A stretch of DNA of 64,000 nt from Flammeovirga aprica JL-4 (GTDB lineage Bacteria; Bacteroidota; Bacteroidia; Cytophagales; Flammeovirgaceae): positions 1 to 64,000 of the forward strand of contig NZ_JABANE010000043.1 of NCBI RefSeq assembly GCF_012844305.1, read 5' to 3'. Numbering within the stretch: position 1 is the stretch's first letter; every line of letters begins with the position of its first letter. The notes under the pieces are model-generated. The model searched no databases, was not told the DNA's origin, and was given only the letters and a program-made list of their open reading frames with translations. This document shows, piece by piece, positions 43,723-52,631 of the stretch. Made by a program: the position numbers and the translations under genes.

Positions 43723-44085
43723 TTAGTATGTTTCGAATTCAAATTCAAGTTCTACTAATTCTTCAAACTCTTCTCCAGCTTCTTGCATATCTTCATCATC
43801 TTCATGATAGTACCATACAATTGTTGTACCTACTATTTCTTCTAATGCTGACAGTACATCCAAAATTAATTTAGATGATGCTGTATTAAAATATTCAAGT
43901 TTGAATAAAAACTTTGTTGAGCTATTTGCATTTTCAGCATACTCTTCTATCCACTTTAGGATAGGAGCAAAGAATTCTGCTGAGTCTTCTGGAAGTGATC
44001 TACCCGAAATTTCGAATAGTTCGTTGTCTTTGTCCAAGATGACTTTTGGCGTATCCTCCGTTCCTGCAAGATTAAGGACTTTCAT
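43723..44085 (-). CDS. SiaC-like regulatory phosphoprotein (DUF1987)
   Basis: Small cytosolic protein of 120 aa, DUF1987/SiaC family. In Pseudomonas, SiaC is phosphorylated by SiaB, dephosphorylated by SiaA and, unphosphorylated, activates the diguanylate cyclase SiaD. The fold resembles STAS-type antagonists. The family hallmark LEYFNTASSKLILDVL is present (about residues 65-80) and its Thr/Ser run is the likely phosphoacceptor region (inference). The C-terminus is strongly acidic. Six bp after siaB-like and before a terminator, it closes the operon. No SiaD-like cyclase is in the window, so the output is unknown. Confidence 0.88.
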   Translation of the reverse strand: MKVLNLAGTEDTPKVILDKDNELFEISGRSLPEDSAEFFAPILKWIEEYAENANSSTKFLFKLEYFNTASSKLILDVLSALEEIVGTTIVWYYHEDDEDMQEAGEEFEELVELEFEFETY

Positions 44086-44091
44086 GTAAAG

Positions 44092-44640
44092 TTATTTTAG
44101 ATTTCTTGGAATTGTCGTTTTAAGAGAAAAAAATGTGAACTCATCGTTGATGGGTTCAAAATCAAAGCGCAGTTTCTCGCCTGATTTTCTAGCCATATCA
44201 ATAAAGCCAAGACCTGCACCACCTTTGGCTGAAATCTTACCATTCTTGATAATGTCTTTATATAAATCTTTTAGACCATCCTTATCGAGGTCATTAATTC
44301 TTTCTAATCTTTGAGCAATGCCTCTGACATTCTTAGAAAGTATTGGGTTGCCTGACGTGATAAAATAAGAGTTGTCTTCTTTACCAATCATAAAGACAGC
44401 ACTGTTTTTTTTGTCAGATTGTTTCTCCATCGGGACGGCATACTTACTGATGTTCTGCAAGCACTCTACCATAACATTAAAGACCTTTCTTTTGATCTTT
44501 GACTGTTCACCATATGAGTCCATGTTTCTTTCCGCCATGGATAATACAGATTTGGTAATATCTTGCGTAATCTCTCCTTCATAAACGAGGATGAGATCTT
44601 TGTCAAGCATTGTCCTGTGAAGTTCGTAGATGTATTTCAT
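44092..44640 (-). CDS. SiaB-like protein kinase (GHKL/anti-sigma-type ATPase)
   Basis: Cytosolic ATP-dependent kinase of 182 aa in the SiaB family, which phosphorylates SiaC. The GHKL ATP fold shows an N-box-like VECLQNISKYAVP and a glycine box GGAGLGFIDMARKSG. DKDLILVYEGEITQDI and the tail FTFFSLKTTIP also match the family. Adjacent to the SiaC-like gene (6-bp gap) and 129 bp downstream of the SiaA-like gene, in the same order of roles as other Sia modules: phosphatase, kinase, target. Confidence 0.87.
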   Translation of the reverse strand: MKYIYELHRTMLDKDLILVYEGEITQDITKSVLSMAERNMDSYGEQSKIKRKVFNVMVECLQNISKYAVPMEKQSDKKNSAVFMIGKEDNSYFITSGNPILSKNVRGIAQRLERINDLDKDGLKDLYKDIIKNGKISAKGGAGLGFIDMARKSGEKLRFDFEPINDEFTFFSLKTTIPRNLK

Positions 44641-44769
44641 ATGTCCGAACAGAATTATTTAACCAACTTAAAAATTTGTTGGAGCTATATTCTTACGAAT
44701 ATTAAATTTAGACGTAAAAAAAATATTTCCAAATATAACTAAACGTAGGAAACTAACAAGTTTTCTTTA

Positions 44770-47700
44770 CTAAAATCTTATTCCCATCATTATAACGTCA
44801 TCAGTTTGCTTAGCATTGCCCTTCCAGTCAACAAATGTTTGATTGAGAGTTTGAGCAATTTCTTCCATGTTACTATGATCAGAATTGGAAATAACCTCAC
44901 GTATTCTTTTAGCTCCGAATTTTCGATTTTCAGGCCCTCCAAATTGATCAGGGTAGCCATCTGAGAATAAGAAAATCTCGTCTCCTTCTTCTAGCTGAAT
45001 CTCGTGAGTAGTGAAATTTGTTCTTGTTTTGTATTCTCCTCCTACAGGGAATTTGTTTCCTTTTACTTGAATAAAATCTTTGCTTTCAGCCTTGAAAAGG
45101 AATAGCGGTCTATGTGCACCTGAGTATTCTATTTTCCTAGCTTCAACATCTATCTTTGCAATCGCAATATCCATTCCATCTCTTGTGCTGCTATTAGAGT
45201 CTTGTCGTAGGGTTTTTGTAACCCCTTGATGTAGTAGGTCTAAAATTTCACCAGGAGAAATGTGATGATTGTTCTGTACAATGTCATTAAGAATGAAATA
45301 ACCTATTAGAGAGATCAATGCACCCGGTACTCCGTGTCCTGTACAGTCAACGGCGGCTATATAAACATCGTTATCTTTTTTGAAATACCAAGGGAAATCT
45401 CCACTGACAACATCTCTAGGTTTATAAAGAATAAAGCAATCTTTCAGATCTCTTTTTATGATCTCTGTTTCTGGAATAATTGCTCCTTGAATTCGTTTTG
45501 CATAATTAATACTTTCCGTAATTTTCTTGTTTTTAAGCAAGATTTCTAATTCTGATTTCTTACGTTCAGTGATATCATGAGAAACAAATAGAGCACTTTC
45601 AAACTCGTTGTCTTCATTGAATTCTGGAATAGCCGTAACGGTCATAAATCTATTTCCGCTAGATGTAGGGAATTCGACCTCACGAGTACATTTTTCTTTC
45701 TTTGAAGACACCTCAATCAGCATATCTTTCCATTCTGAAATGATATGTTCTGGCAATGCGGTGTTTTCGATCTTCTGATTTAAGAACAAGTCAGCAGAAA
45801 GGCCAGTAAGTTCTTCAATGATAGGGTTTGTATAGAATATTAACCCTTCTTTATTTAATCTTTGAATTAAGTCGAGTGAGTTCTCAGACAAGGCCTGCAT
45901 TTGTGTACGCATACGCTTTTCTGTCTCTGCTCTTCTTCTTTCAGTAATATCTTGTGCGTTGATTACAATACCTTCAATTGCCGGATCTTTTGTAAGATTA
46001 ATACCGGTAGCTTCCAGCCATATATAACGTCCGTCCTGAAGTTTATATCTATATTGAGCACTTAGCGTTTCTTCATTTTTAGAACTTACTAAAGAGTTAA
46101 TGAAATCTCTTATTTCATCTACACTGTCTTTATGTAAGTTGTCTAAATAAGAAAGGTTGATAAGGTCTGCTGGCTTATAACCCAAGATATGTTTAGAAGA
46201 TGGACTGACGAACTTGATTTTTGCGTTTTCATCAAAAATCGTAATTACCTCAGATGCATTTTCTAATAAAGATTGTAATCTGTTTTGTGAATGTTTTACT
46301 TCTTCAACTTGCTCTTCAAGACGGTGGTTAGTTCTTTGTAACTCCTCTTGAGTCGCTTCCATTTCTTCCGCGTTCTGACGAAGGATTTCTTGTTGTACAG
46401 AAAGCTCGGAACTCATTTGCTGTGATTCCTTAAGAAGTTTTACAGTACGTTCGTTGATCTTAATGTTAAAGATAGTTCTGGCAATGATTTGAGAGATCTC
46501 TTTTACGAAATCCAGCTTCATTGTTGAGAAGTAATCTAACGAAGCAAATTCCAAAATACCGAACACTTTATCATTGGCAATCAAAGGCATGATAAGAATT
46601 GATTTCGGCTTTTGTTCTCCTAATAGACCTGAAGTGATTGATAAGTAACTGCTTGGTATTTCAGTTCTCAAAATCATTTCCATCTCAATTGCAGCCTGTC
46701 CAACTAAACCTTCAGCAAATTTGAATTTTTTCTGCAGGAATCGTTTTTTATTATAAGCGTAAGTACTTATCAGTTGAATTTCCTGTTCTTCAAGAGGAAG
46801 TTCATCTGTAGCACCTTCAATCACATAAAATGCACCTTGAACGGCATTGATCTTTTCCGTTGTGAAAGCGATTACTTCATTGCCAAGTTCTACAAGATCA
46901 TTGTGATTACGTAAAATCTGACCAATTTCAGCTTCACCAGTAATAATCCAATTTCGTTCAGAATCTCTTTTCTCCGCTCTTTGAATACTGTCTCTCATAC
47001 TGATCAAGGCATTACCCAATGTATCATCATCACTTAGAGATGTATAAGAAGCGTCATAGTTTCCTTCTCCAATTTGCTCTGAGAAATTGGCCGTTCTCTT
47101 CATACCATTTACCACTTCTTGAACTGCCATGGACATTTCACCAATCTCATCTTTGTGAAATAGATTGACTACTTCATGCGGAAGAATACCTTTTGCGATT
47201 AGGTTCAATCTATTCTTAAGTGTGATAATTGGACTTGTGAGGTATTTAGAGAAGATCACTGCAATCATCATAGAAATAAAGATGATGACAATAGCTGTAT
47301 AGAAGAACGTTCTAATTAAACCATTTAAACCGCTTTTAATTTCGTCATAATCAATTTTCACGACCAGACCCCAGTTGGTGGTTGGAATATAGTTCCAGTA
47401 TGAAATGGTTTTCTTTCCTCTCCAGTCAATATCATAACTAAAGTCTTTAGAATCTCCTTTTGCAGCTTTTTGAATTGCAATATTAGAAGGGTCCCCTAAA
47501 CTGATTACTTCGGTGAGCAAGTTAGGACTACCTTTAAGGGGGGATATAATTGTTACATTACTTGATTGATTATCGGAGAGCCTTGAAAGTAAGATTTCAC
47601 CCGTATCACCAAGTCCTGTTCTATTTTCTACAATAGGGTAGATGTTTTTCTGAAGACTGTAAAGAATAATAACGTGTCCCAATTCACCAAACCTTGATTT

Positions 47701-48255
47701 CATTCGAGGGGAAACAACATAGATATGAGCTCCTTTTTCGGTATTGAAAGGTTCAGAGAAGTATGTCTTTGTTTTTGCTTTCTTAATGATTTTCTCAAAC
47801 TTCTTATTTCTATCACCAACAATTACTGATGCAGGGAAAGTGTAACTTGTGTAGAGTACATTTCCTTTGTTATCAGTAATAATGATATTAGAATACCCAT
47901 TTACAATCTGCTTAGGGAAGAGTTCGTTGTCCAGCTTTCTCTTGATCTCGTAATAAGTAGAATCTTTATAGGATCTAGACTTTGATTGAAATAAGTATTT
48001 CAACTTTGTGGCATTGTTTACAATTAGAGCAGACTTAGCCATGTACTTCAAGTTTTGTTCAATGTACTTGAATTTCTGGTCTATCTGTTCTGCTTTCAGT
48101 GTACTGATGACATCAAAAGTTTGAGAGAACCTTCTTTCAACCGAATTTTCAGTTTGAAAATAAGAGAGGGAACTAATAGTCACTACCGTAATGGTTACAA
48201 CGAGTAACATTATAATAGTAATTTTAGTACGTATCTTTAAGTCTTGGAAAAACAT
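44770..48255 (-). CDS. SiaA-like membrane PP2C/SpoIIE phosphatase with Cache, HAMP, GAF and two PAS domains
   Basis: Inner-membrane sensor phosphatase of 1161 aa. First span about 12-32, a periplasmic dCache-type domain (about 35-310), second span about 315-335, HAMP (336-388), GAF (about 440-610), coiled coil (612-665), two PAS domains (665-780 and 785-900, with clear ITERRRAE and ITERKKSE ends) and a SpoIIE/PP2C domain (about 945-1161). The catalytic set is intact: VSGDFPW, VDCTGHGVPGAL, DGMDIAIAKID and FLFSDGYPDQFGG, unlike the phosphatase at 79-3120. It should dephosphorylate the SiaC-like protein in response to a periplasmic ligand (inference from the Sia system). Confidence 0.9.
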   Translation of the reverse strand: MFFQDLKIRTKITIIMLLVVTITVVTISSLSYFQTENSVERRFSQTFDVISTLKAEQIDQKFKYIEQNLKYMAKSALIVNNATKLKYLFQSKSRSYKDSTYYEIKRKLDNELFPKQIVNGYSNIIITDNKGNVLYTSYTFPASVIVGDRNKKFEKIIKKAKTKTYFSEPFNTEKGAHIYVVSPRMKSRFGELGHVIILYSLQKNIYPIVENRTGLGDTGEILLSRLSDNQSSNVTIISPLKGSPNLLTEVISLGDPSNIAIQKAAKGDSKDFSYDIDWRGKKTISYWNYIPTTNWGLVVKIDYDEIKSGLNGLIRTFFYTAIVIIFISMMIAVIFSKYLTSPIITLKNRLNLIAKGILPHEVVNLFHKDEIGEMSMAVQEVVNGMKRTANFSEQIGEGNYDASYTSLSDDDTLGNALISMRDSIQRAEKRDSERNWIITGEAEIGQILRNHNDLVELGNEVIAFTTEKINAVQGAFYVIEGATDELPLEEQEIQLISTYAYNKKRFLQKKFKFAEGLVGQAAIEMEMILRTEIPSSYLSITSGLLGEQKPKSILIMPLIANDKVFGILEFASLDYFSTMKLDFVKEISQIIARTIFNIKINERTVKLLKESQQMSSELSVQQEILRQNAEEMEATQEELQRTNHRLEEQVEEVKHSQNRLQSLLENASEVITIFDENAKIKFVSPSSKHILGYKPADLINLSYLDNLHKDSVDEIRDFINSLVSSKNEETLSAQYRYKLQDGRYIWLEATGINLTKDPAIEGIVINAQDITERRRAETEKRMRTQMQALSENSLDLIQRLNKEGLIFYTNPIIEELTGLSADLFLNQKIENTALPEHIISEWKDMLIEVSSKKEKCTREVEFPTSSGNRFMTVTAIPEFNEDNEFESALFVSHDITERKKSELEILLKNKKITESINYAKRIQGAIIPETEIIKRDLKDCFILYKPRDVVSGDFPWYFKKDNDVYIAAVDCTGHGVPGALISLIGYFILNDIVQNNHHISPGEILDLLHQGVTKTLRQDSNSSTRDGMDIAIAKIDVEARKIEYSGAHRPLFLFKAESKDFIQVKGNKFPVGGEYKTRTNFTTHEIQLEEGDEIFLFSDGYPDQFGGPENRKFGAKRIREVISNSDHSNMEEIAQTLNQTFVDWKGNAKQTDDVIMMGIRF

Positions 48256-48287
48256 ATATATAAAGTCCTACTGTTTATATCAATATT

Positions 48288-49328
48288 TTAACTTTCTGTA
48301 AACCAAATTGTCACCTTATCTAAAATCTCACGATCCTCAGGAGTGAAATTCTTGAAAGAGGCCAATTCAACTACGCCTAATAAGTTGGCGTCAGCGTCCA
48401 AAATTGGAGCAATCATCAATGAGCTTGGAGTAGAGTCGCCTAAACCTGATACTACTTTGATGTAATTGTCTGGAATTGTATTTGAAATAATGGAAGATCT
48501 AGTAGCAGCAACTTGCCCCGGTAATCCTTCTCCAAATTCATAAGACAGTGTTTGTGATTCTGGTAAGTAAAAAGAGAAGCCTTTTGAGAAGGATATCATA
48601 TTTTTCCCATCAACCACAGTTGTTTTATAGTAAATACCAGTACTGACCTGGAACTCGCGACAGATTGAATTTAAAAGTGTTTGCTCTTTATCATCACCTT
48701 CTTCTCTGTTAAGAATAGAAGCTTGGATATTCTTTTTAATCAATTGTCCTCTTTCTCTAAATGTATCTTTTGCTTCTTCTTCTCTATTCTGATTCTCTTT
48801 TGAGAAGTATTTTGGAACATATATAATATGATCCTCACGGTCTTTCATCAGTTGAGATATAAGTCTGAATAAAAGAAAAATCAGAACAGCAAACGTAAAG
48901 CCAATAGTATAAAAGGTGGGGCCACTCAGATCCATGATCTGAAGGTAGGTCTTATCATCTTTTCTCTCTAAAGCGTTTAGTATTTCCTCTGGAAGACCGT
49001 AAAGCCTTGAGGTGGAGAAAAAGGAAAGGAACAGAAATACAACCCCAAGTATAATATTAAAGACTTGATTATTATTGAAGATGAGATAAAATAATATCAT
49101 CACAAAAACCAGATCGATATACCCCAATGTTAAAAGGTAAGTTTCTCTATTGAAATCTTTCGTTTCGAGAACTCCTATAAGTGATAGGATATTTGGATAC
49201 TGATTTTCTAATATTAATATAAGGGAGAACGTGAATACCATAACAGATGCTGCTATGATCACGGGAACCTTGTATACCGTGTGAATGGTTTTCTCTCTAA
49301 TATTTGTTCTTTTCTGTGTTGTTTTCAA
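48288..49328 (-). CDS. Membrane-anchored GAF-domain protein
   Basis: Membrane protein of 346 aa with four spans in the N-terminal half (near residues 24-44, 66-86, 90-107 and 138-160) and one cytosolic GAF domain (about 215-346: VSTGIYYKTTVVDGKN, GLPGQVAATRSSI, SLMIAPILDADANLLGVVEL). No kinase, cyclase or phosphatase output is present, so it needs a partner. Its place between cheB and the SiaA-like phosphatase (51- and 32-bp gaps) makes that phosphatase a probable partner. The GAF closely resembles that in the SiaA-like protein (shared phrasing SLMIAPILD against SILIMPLIA). Confidence 0.82.
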   Translation of the reverse strand: MKTTQKRTNIREKTIHTVYKVPVIIAASVMVFTFSLILILENQYPNILSLIGVLETKDFNRETYLLTLGYIDLVFVMILFYLIFNNNQVFNIILGVVFLFLSFFSTSRLYGLPEEILNALERKDDKTYLQIMDLSGPTFYTIGFTFAVLIFLLFRLISQLMKDREDHIIYVPKYFSKENQNREEEAKDTFRERGQLIKKNIQASILNREEGDDKEQTLLNSICREFQVSTGIYYKTTVVDGKNMISFSKGFSFYLPESQTLSYEFGEGLPGQVAATRSSIISNTIPDNYIKVVSGLGDSTPSSLMIAPILDADANLLGVVELASFKNFTPEDREILDKVTIWFTES

Positions 49329-49379
49329 AATACTATCTAGTTTGCTTGAAAAAGTTTCAGAACTCTAAATATGTAACGC

Positions 49380-49976
49380 CTATTTTTGATAAGCCTTGTA
49401 TAAATCTAATAGAAATTTTGTAATTTTTTCAGCTTCAAGGCAAAAATCTATTTCAGTGACCTGCTTTGCAGACTGAGGCATAGTATTCATCATGCTTTCC
49501 TCAGGGTCTTGAATTATCGTTACGCCACCTTTATCCTTAATAGCTTTCATTCCTAAAGCACCATCTTTGTTGGCTCCGGAAAACAGAATTCCAATAAGCT
49601 TTTCTTTATAAACATAAGCAGCGCTTTTGAATGTAAGATCAATGGCAGGTCTTGAGTTGTTGATCAGCCCTTCCGTTGATAAAGACATTGTGTTGCCTAA
49701 TTCAATACATAAGTGATAATTAGCGGGAGCCAGATAAACCATACCAGGCCTTACTATTTCTTTGTCTAAAGGTTCTGCAATAGGCTTTGAACTCTTTATA
49801 GATAAAGCCTCTATAAAACCATGCCTAACATGTTTCAGTCTATGAAGACAGAGGAAAATAGGAATAGGAAAGTCCTTTGGCAGATCGGCAAGCAGTTTCG
49901 TTATCGGTTTGAAACTGCCAGCTGAACCTCCAATCACTATTCCTTTGTACTTTTTATGAAAAAATGAAGATTTCAT
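49380..49976 (-). CDS. CheB-type protein-glutamate methylesterase domain protein
   Basis: Single-domain CheB methylesterase of 198 aa without a receiver, so activity would not be controlled by direct phosphorylation. The catalytic triad is visible: Ser in VIGGSAGSFKPIT, His in LHRLKHVRHGF and Asp in LFSGANKDGALGMKAI. It removes methyl groups from glutamates added by CheR. The SiaA-like protein lacks a recognisable MCP signalling domain, so the methylated substrate is not clear. It follows cheR by 17 bp. Confidence 0.9.
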   Translation of the reverse strand: MKSSFFHKKYKGIVIGGSAGSFKPITKLLADLPKDFPIPIFLCLHRLKHVRHGFIEALSIKSSKPIAEPLDKEIVRPGMVYLAPANYHLCIELGNTMSLSTEGLINNSRPAIDLTFKSAAYVYKEKLIGILFSGANKDGALGMKAIKDKGGVTIIQDPEESMMNTMPQSAKQVTEIDFCLEAEKITKFLLDLYKAYQK

Positions 49977-49993
49977 TGAGTAGTGTGTGGAAG

Positions 49994-50821
49994 TTAATCT
50001 TTGATCTTCTTATAAATTTTCTCTTCGTTGTTGACTACAACAAATTTATTGGCAATATCACACCAAATCAATGATTCTTTTGATCCAATTGCAAGATTTC
50101 CATATTTGAAAAGACTTCCATGTAACTTTTTAAGTACTTCATTTTGTAATGTCTGATTAAAGTAAATCATAACATTTCTACAAAGAATCAAATCAAATTT
50201 AGAAAAAGGATTTCCTTTTACGAGATCCTGTACTCTAAATGAGACTCTTTCTATAAGTTCAGGTTTGATGTAAAAGAAGCCATTTTCTTCAACGAAGTAG
50301 CTCAAGAAGTCATGTTTGCCTCCATAACGTTCATAGTTCTGCTTGTTCAGCTCCATATTTTTTGCTGAAAAAGAAGCTTTCTTCGCTTTATTAATGATAG
50401 ATTGATCTATATCAGTGGCTACAATAGTAGCATTCTCAAGGCAGTTTAATTCTTTAAGAAGAATACACATAGAGATGACTTCTTCTCCTGAAGAACATCC
50501 TGCATGCCATATACTTATTTTGCGATGCTCTTTAATTACATCTGGAATAATCTCATCTTTCAAGCTGATCCAAAACGTAGGGTCACGAAACATCTCTGTA
50601 ACGTTGACGGTTATTTCAGAAACAAACTCCTGAAAAAAAGCAGGGTCGCTTTTGAATTTTTTGATGAGTGCTTCTACAGATGTGAATTTATACAGTTCGA
50701 TTACTCTTCGTACTCTTCGGGTAAAGGAAGACATTGCGTAATTCTTGAAGTCGTAATCAAAATTATCGTCTATATATTGGGTTAATCTTCTTAATTCTGC
50801 TATTTCAATATCACGTTGCAT
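49994..50821 (-). CDS. CheR-type protein-glutamate O-methyltransferase
   Basis: SAM-dependent methyltransferase of 275 aa: an N-terminal CheR helical domain (about 5-75, ending EITVNVTEMFRDP) and a Rossmann domain with SAM loop SIWHAGCSSGEEVIS, ATDIDQSIINKA and DLILCRNVMIYFNQTLQ. CheR normally methylates glutamates on chemoreceptors. Here it leads an operon containing CheB and Sia-type signalling and no cheA or cheW. Bacteroidota often have such stand-alone CheR/CheB pairs next to sensor proteins. First gene of the operon. Confidence 0.93.
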   Translation of the reverse strand: MQRDIEIAELRRLTQYIDDNFDYDFKNYAMSSFTRRVRRVIELYKFTSVEALIKKFKSDPAFFQEFVSEITVNVTEMFRDPTFWISLKDEIIPDVIKEHRKISIWHAGCSSGEEVISMCILLKELNCLENATIVATDIDQSIINKAKKASFSAKNMELNKQNYERYGGKHDFLSYFVEENGFFYIKPELIERVSFRVQDLVKGNPFSKFDLILCRNVMIYFNQTLQNEVLKKLHGSLFKYGNLAIGSKESLIWCDIANKFVVVNNEEKIYKKIKD

Positions 50822-50901
50822 ATTTTGCTAAAAAAATGATGACGGTTTTTTTGACAGCCTAAATTATAAAAAAATTATGGTTATCGTGAGTTTTAAATAT
50901 G

Positions 50902-50949
50902 AAAAAATCCTTTCCTCATGAATACTTTTATTATGAGAAAAGGATTTTA
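50902..50949 (-). terminator. Terminator of the 59-aa lipoprotein gene
   Basis: AAATCCTTT / AAAGGATTT stem continued by CTCAT/ATGAG, T6 on the minus strand, between the small lipoprotein and cheR. Confidence 0.88.
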
Positions 50950-50967
50950 TGATATGTTTTTATGAAA

Positions 50968-51147
50968 TTATCGTATAGACTTCACCAGTTGTGGGCATTC
51001 TGAATGTTGGTCCATAATTTCATATTTCTTTCTTTCTTTGTGGAAGTAGTTTGCACTTGCACTATTTCTAGGCGCACATGAAAAGATTAAAGCTCCTAAA
51101 GTTAGTAGTGCAATTGATGACAAGATTCTTCTTTTAATATTTTTCAT
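50968..51147 (-). CDS. 59-aa small lipoprotein
   Basis: Short frame with ATG at 51147 and TAA at 50968. The N-terminus MKNIKRRILSSIALLTLGAL is followed by IFSCAPRN, giving a full lipoprotein signal with lipobox IFSC (Cys 24). The mature peptide of about 36 residues is basic and hydrophilic, with one further Cys, and ends LVKSIR. A terminator follows directly, which supports it as a real single gene. Mini-lipoproteins of this kind are common in Bacteroidota and rarely annotated with a function. Confidence 0.8.
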   Translation of the reverse strand: MKNIKRRILSSIALLTLGALIFSCAPRNSASANYFHKERKKYEIMDQHSECPQLVKSIR

Positions 51148-51231
51148 TGTAGCTGTTGGCTAATATGGATACTCGTTTGATGTCAATAATGACTGCTTGT
51201 TTACCCAAGATACAAAATGTATGCCTAATTT

Positions 51232-52272
51232 CTATATTATTATTTTCTTTTTGTTTTTTTGTTTGAAGAAAGATTGAATAGCTCCTGCAATTTTTTGAGT
51301 TTCAACTAGAAATCCGTCATGTCCATACAATGAAGTGATCTCTTCATAAGTAACGTTCGGGATGTGCTGTGTGATGAATCTTTGTTCTGATACAGGGAAA
51401 AGGACATCGGAAGTAATTCCTATGACCTGAGTGTATGCTTTTATACCATTCAATGCCTCTTCAATTGATTTTCTGCCTCTGCCTAGATTGTGAGAATCCA
51501 TAGTGTTAGAAAGCGTCCAATAAGAGTAGGCGTTAAATCTGCTTAGTAATTTTTTGCCTTGGTATTCCTGATAAGATGAAGCTTTGAAGTTGTCGGTTAC
51601 AGACTCGTTGTCTTCGCTTTGTGTTTTCTCGTAAGTGCTGTAGTTTCTGTAGGAAAGCATCGCGATGGACCTAGCGGCGATCAAACCTCTGCTTCCTGCT
51701 TGCGGATCTCTCTTTCCCCATGTAGGATCGGCCTGAATCGCTAATCGCTGTGATTCATTAAAAGCAATTCCCCAAGGAGAGTGTTTTGCGTTAGTGGCAC
51801 AGATAATCAAGTTTTCCATTAAATCAGGATTTGAAACTGCCCATTCTAAAGCTTGCTGACCTCCAAGCGATCCACCAATAAGTGTATTGATTTTATCAAT
51901 TTTCAATTCTTTTCTAAGAAGATCAAGAGAAGCAACAATATCACGTATAGTAACAGCTGGAAATGTGTCATAATAAGGTTCATTGGTATCCGGGTTAATG
52001 GATAATGGACCTGTTGAGCCATAGCATGAACCGATGACATTGACACAGATAATAAAATGTTCTTTGGGATTGAAAATCGCTGTGTCGCCAAACAAACCGC
52101 TCCACCAATCAGAAACTTCAGCGTTGCCGGTAAGTGCATGGCAAACCCAAATAATATTGGACTGATCTTCATTGATACTGCCCATGGTCTGATAAGAGAG
52201 AGTTAAACCGTTTAATTCTCCTCCTAACTCAAGGTTGAACTTTTTATTATATGTGAAAAAATGCTCTTGCAT
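51232..52272 (-). CDS. metX: Homoserine O-acetyltransferase
   Basis: Alpha/beta-hydrolase that acetylates homoserine with acetyl-CoA at the first committed step of methionine synthesis. The nucleophile elbow LIGGSLGGQQALEWA has the catalytic Ser at residue 135; the Asp lies in GITSDVLFPVSEQRF and the His in YGHDGFLVE. Substrate-binding NVIGSCYGSTGP and WTLSNTMDSHNLGRGR are family typical. 346 aa fits. The gene is preceded by a SAM-I riboswitch about 137 bp upstream of the ATG, so it should shut off when SAM is high. Confidence 0.95.
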   Translation of the reverse strand: MQEHFFTYNKKFNLELGGELNGLTLSYQTMGSINEDQSNIIWVCHALTGNAEVSDWWSGLFGDTAIFNPKEHFIICVNVIGSCYGSTGPLSINPDTNEPYYDTFPAVTIRDIVASLDLLRKELKIDKINTLIGGSLGGQQALEWAVSNPDLMENLIICATNAKHSPWGIAFNESQRLAIQADPTWGKRDPQAGSRGLIAARSIAMLSYRNYSTYEKTQSEDNESVTDNFKASSYQEYQGKKLLSRFNAYSYWTLSNTMDSHNLGRGRKSIEEALNGIKAYTQVIGITSDVLFPVSEQRFITQHIPNVTYEEITSLYGHDGFLVETQKIAGAIQSFFKQKNKKKIII

Positions 52273-52408
52273 TACCTTTTCTTCTTTTTTATTGAAACAA
52301 GAAATTGAGGGCAGGAGAGTATAGGTCGACCTTTTTTAGCGTAATTACAGTGTATATAATTGAGCAGAATGTATTTGTGTTGACTTTCAGACGTCTAAAT
52401 ATTCTATC

Positions 52409-52509
52409 GTTTATATGTCCTAATAATTAGGCTAGGATGTAGCACCTTATCAATGGAGATGGTTGCTAGAGGGTCGTTGAGCCTAGTCTCTTACCTCTTC
52501 TTTATAAAC
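52409..52509 (-). ncRNA. SAM-I (S-box) riboswitch upstream of metX
   Basis: On the minus strand the RNA has P1 arms GUUUAUA (52503-52509) and UAUAAAC (52409-52415), then the conserved core: an AGACUAGGCUC segment, ACGACCCUCUAGCAACC, a short P3, and AAGGUGCUACAUCCUAGCC, followed by a P4 hairpin CCUAA/UUAGG. The GCAACC and AAGGUGCUA strings are hallmarks of the S-box. P3 is unusually short (AUC/GAU). No T-rich terminator follows, so control may be at translation or through a less obvious element between 52409 and 52272. Confidence 0.87.
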
Positions 52510-52567
52510 ACTTACGTCTTACTAGATGTAAATGGTATGGACTTCAAAATAAGTCTACAATTTATAA

Positions 52568-52612
52568 AAAAACAAACCTTCACTTCTAAAATTGATAGAA
52601 ATGAAGGTTTTT
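52568..52612 (-). terminator. Terminator of the TonB-dependent receptor gene
   Basis: Stem AAACCTTCA / TGAAGGTTT with extra TTCT/AGAA pairing, T-rich on the minus strand, 20 bp after the receptor stop and before the SAM riboswitch. Confidence 0.88.
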
Positions 52613-52631
52613 GTGCAATATTTTTAAAAAT

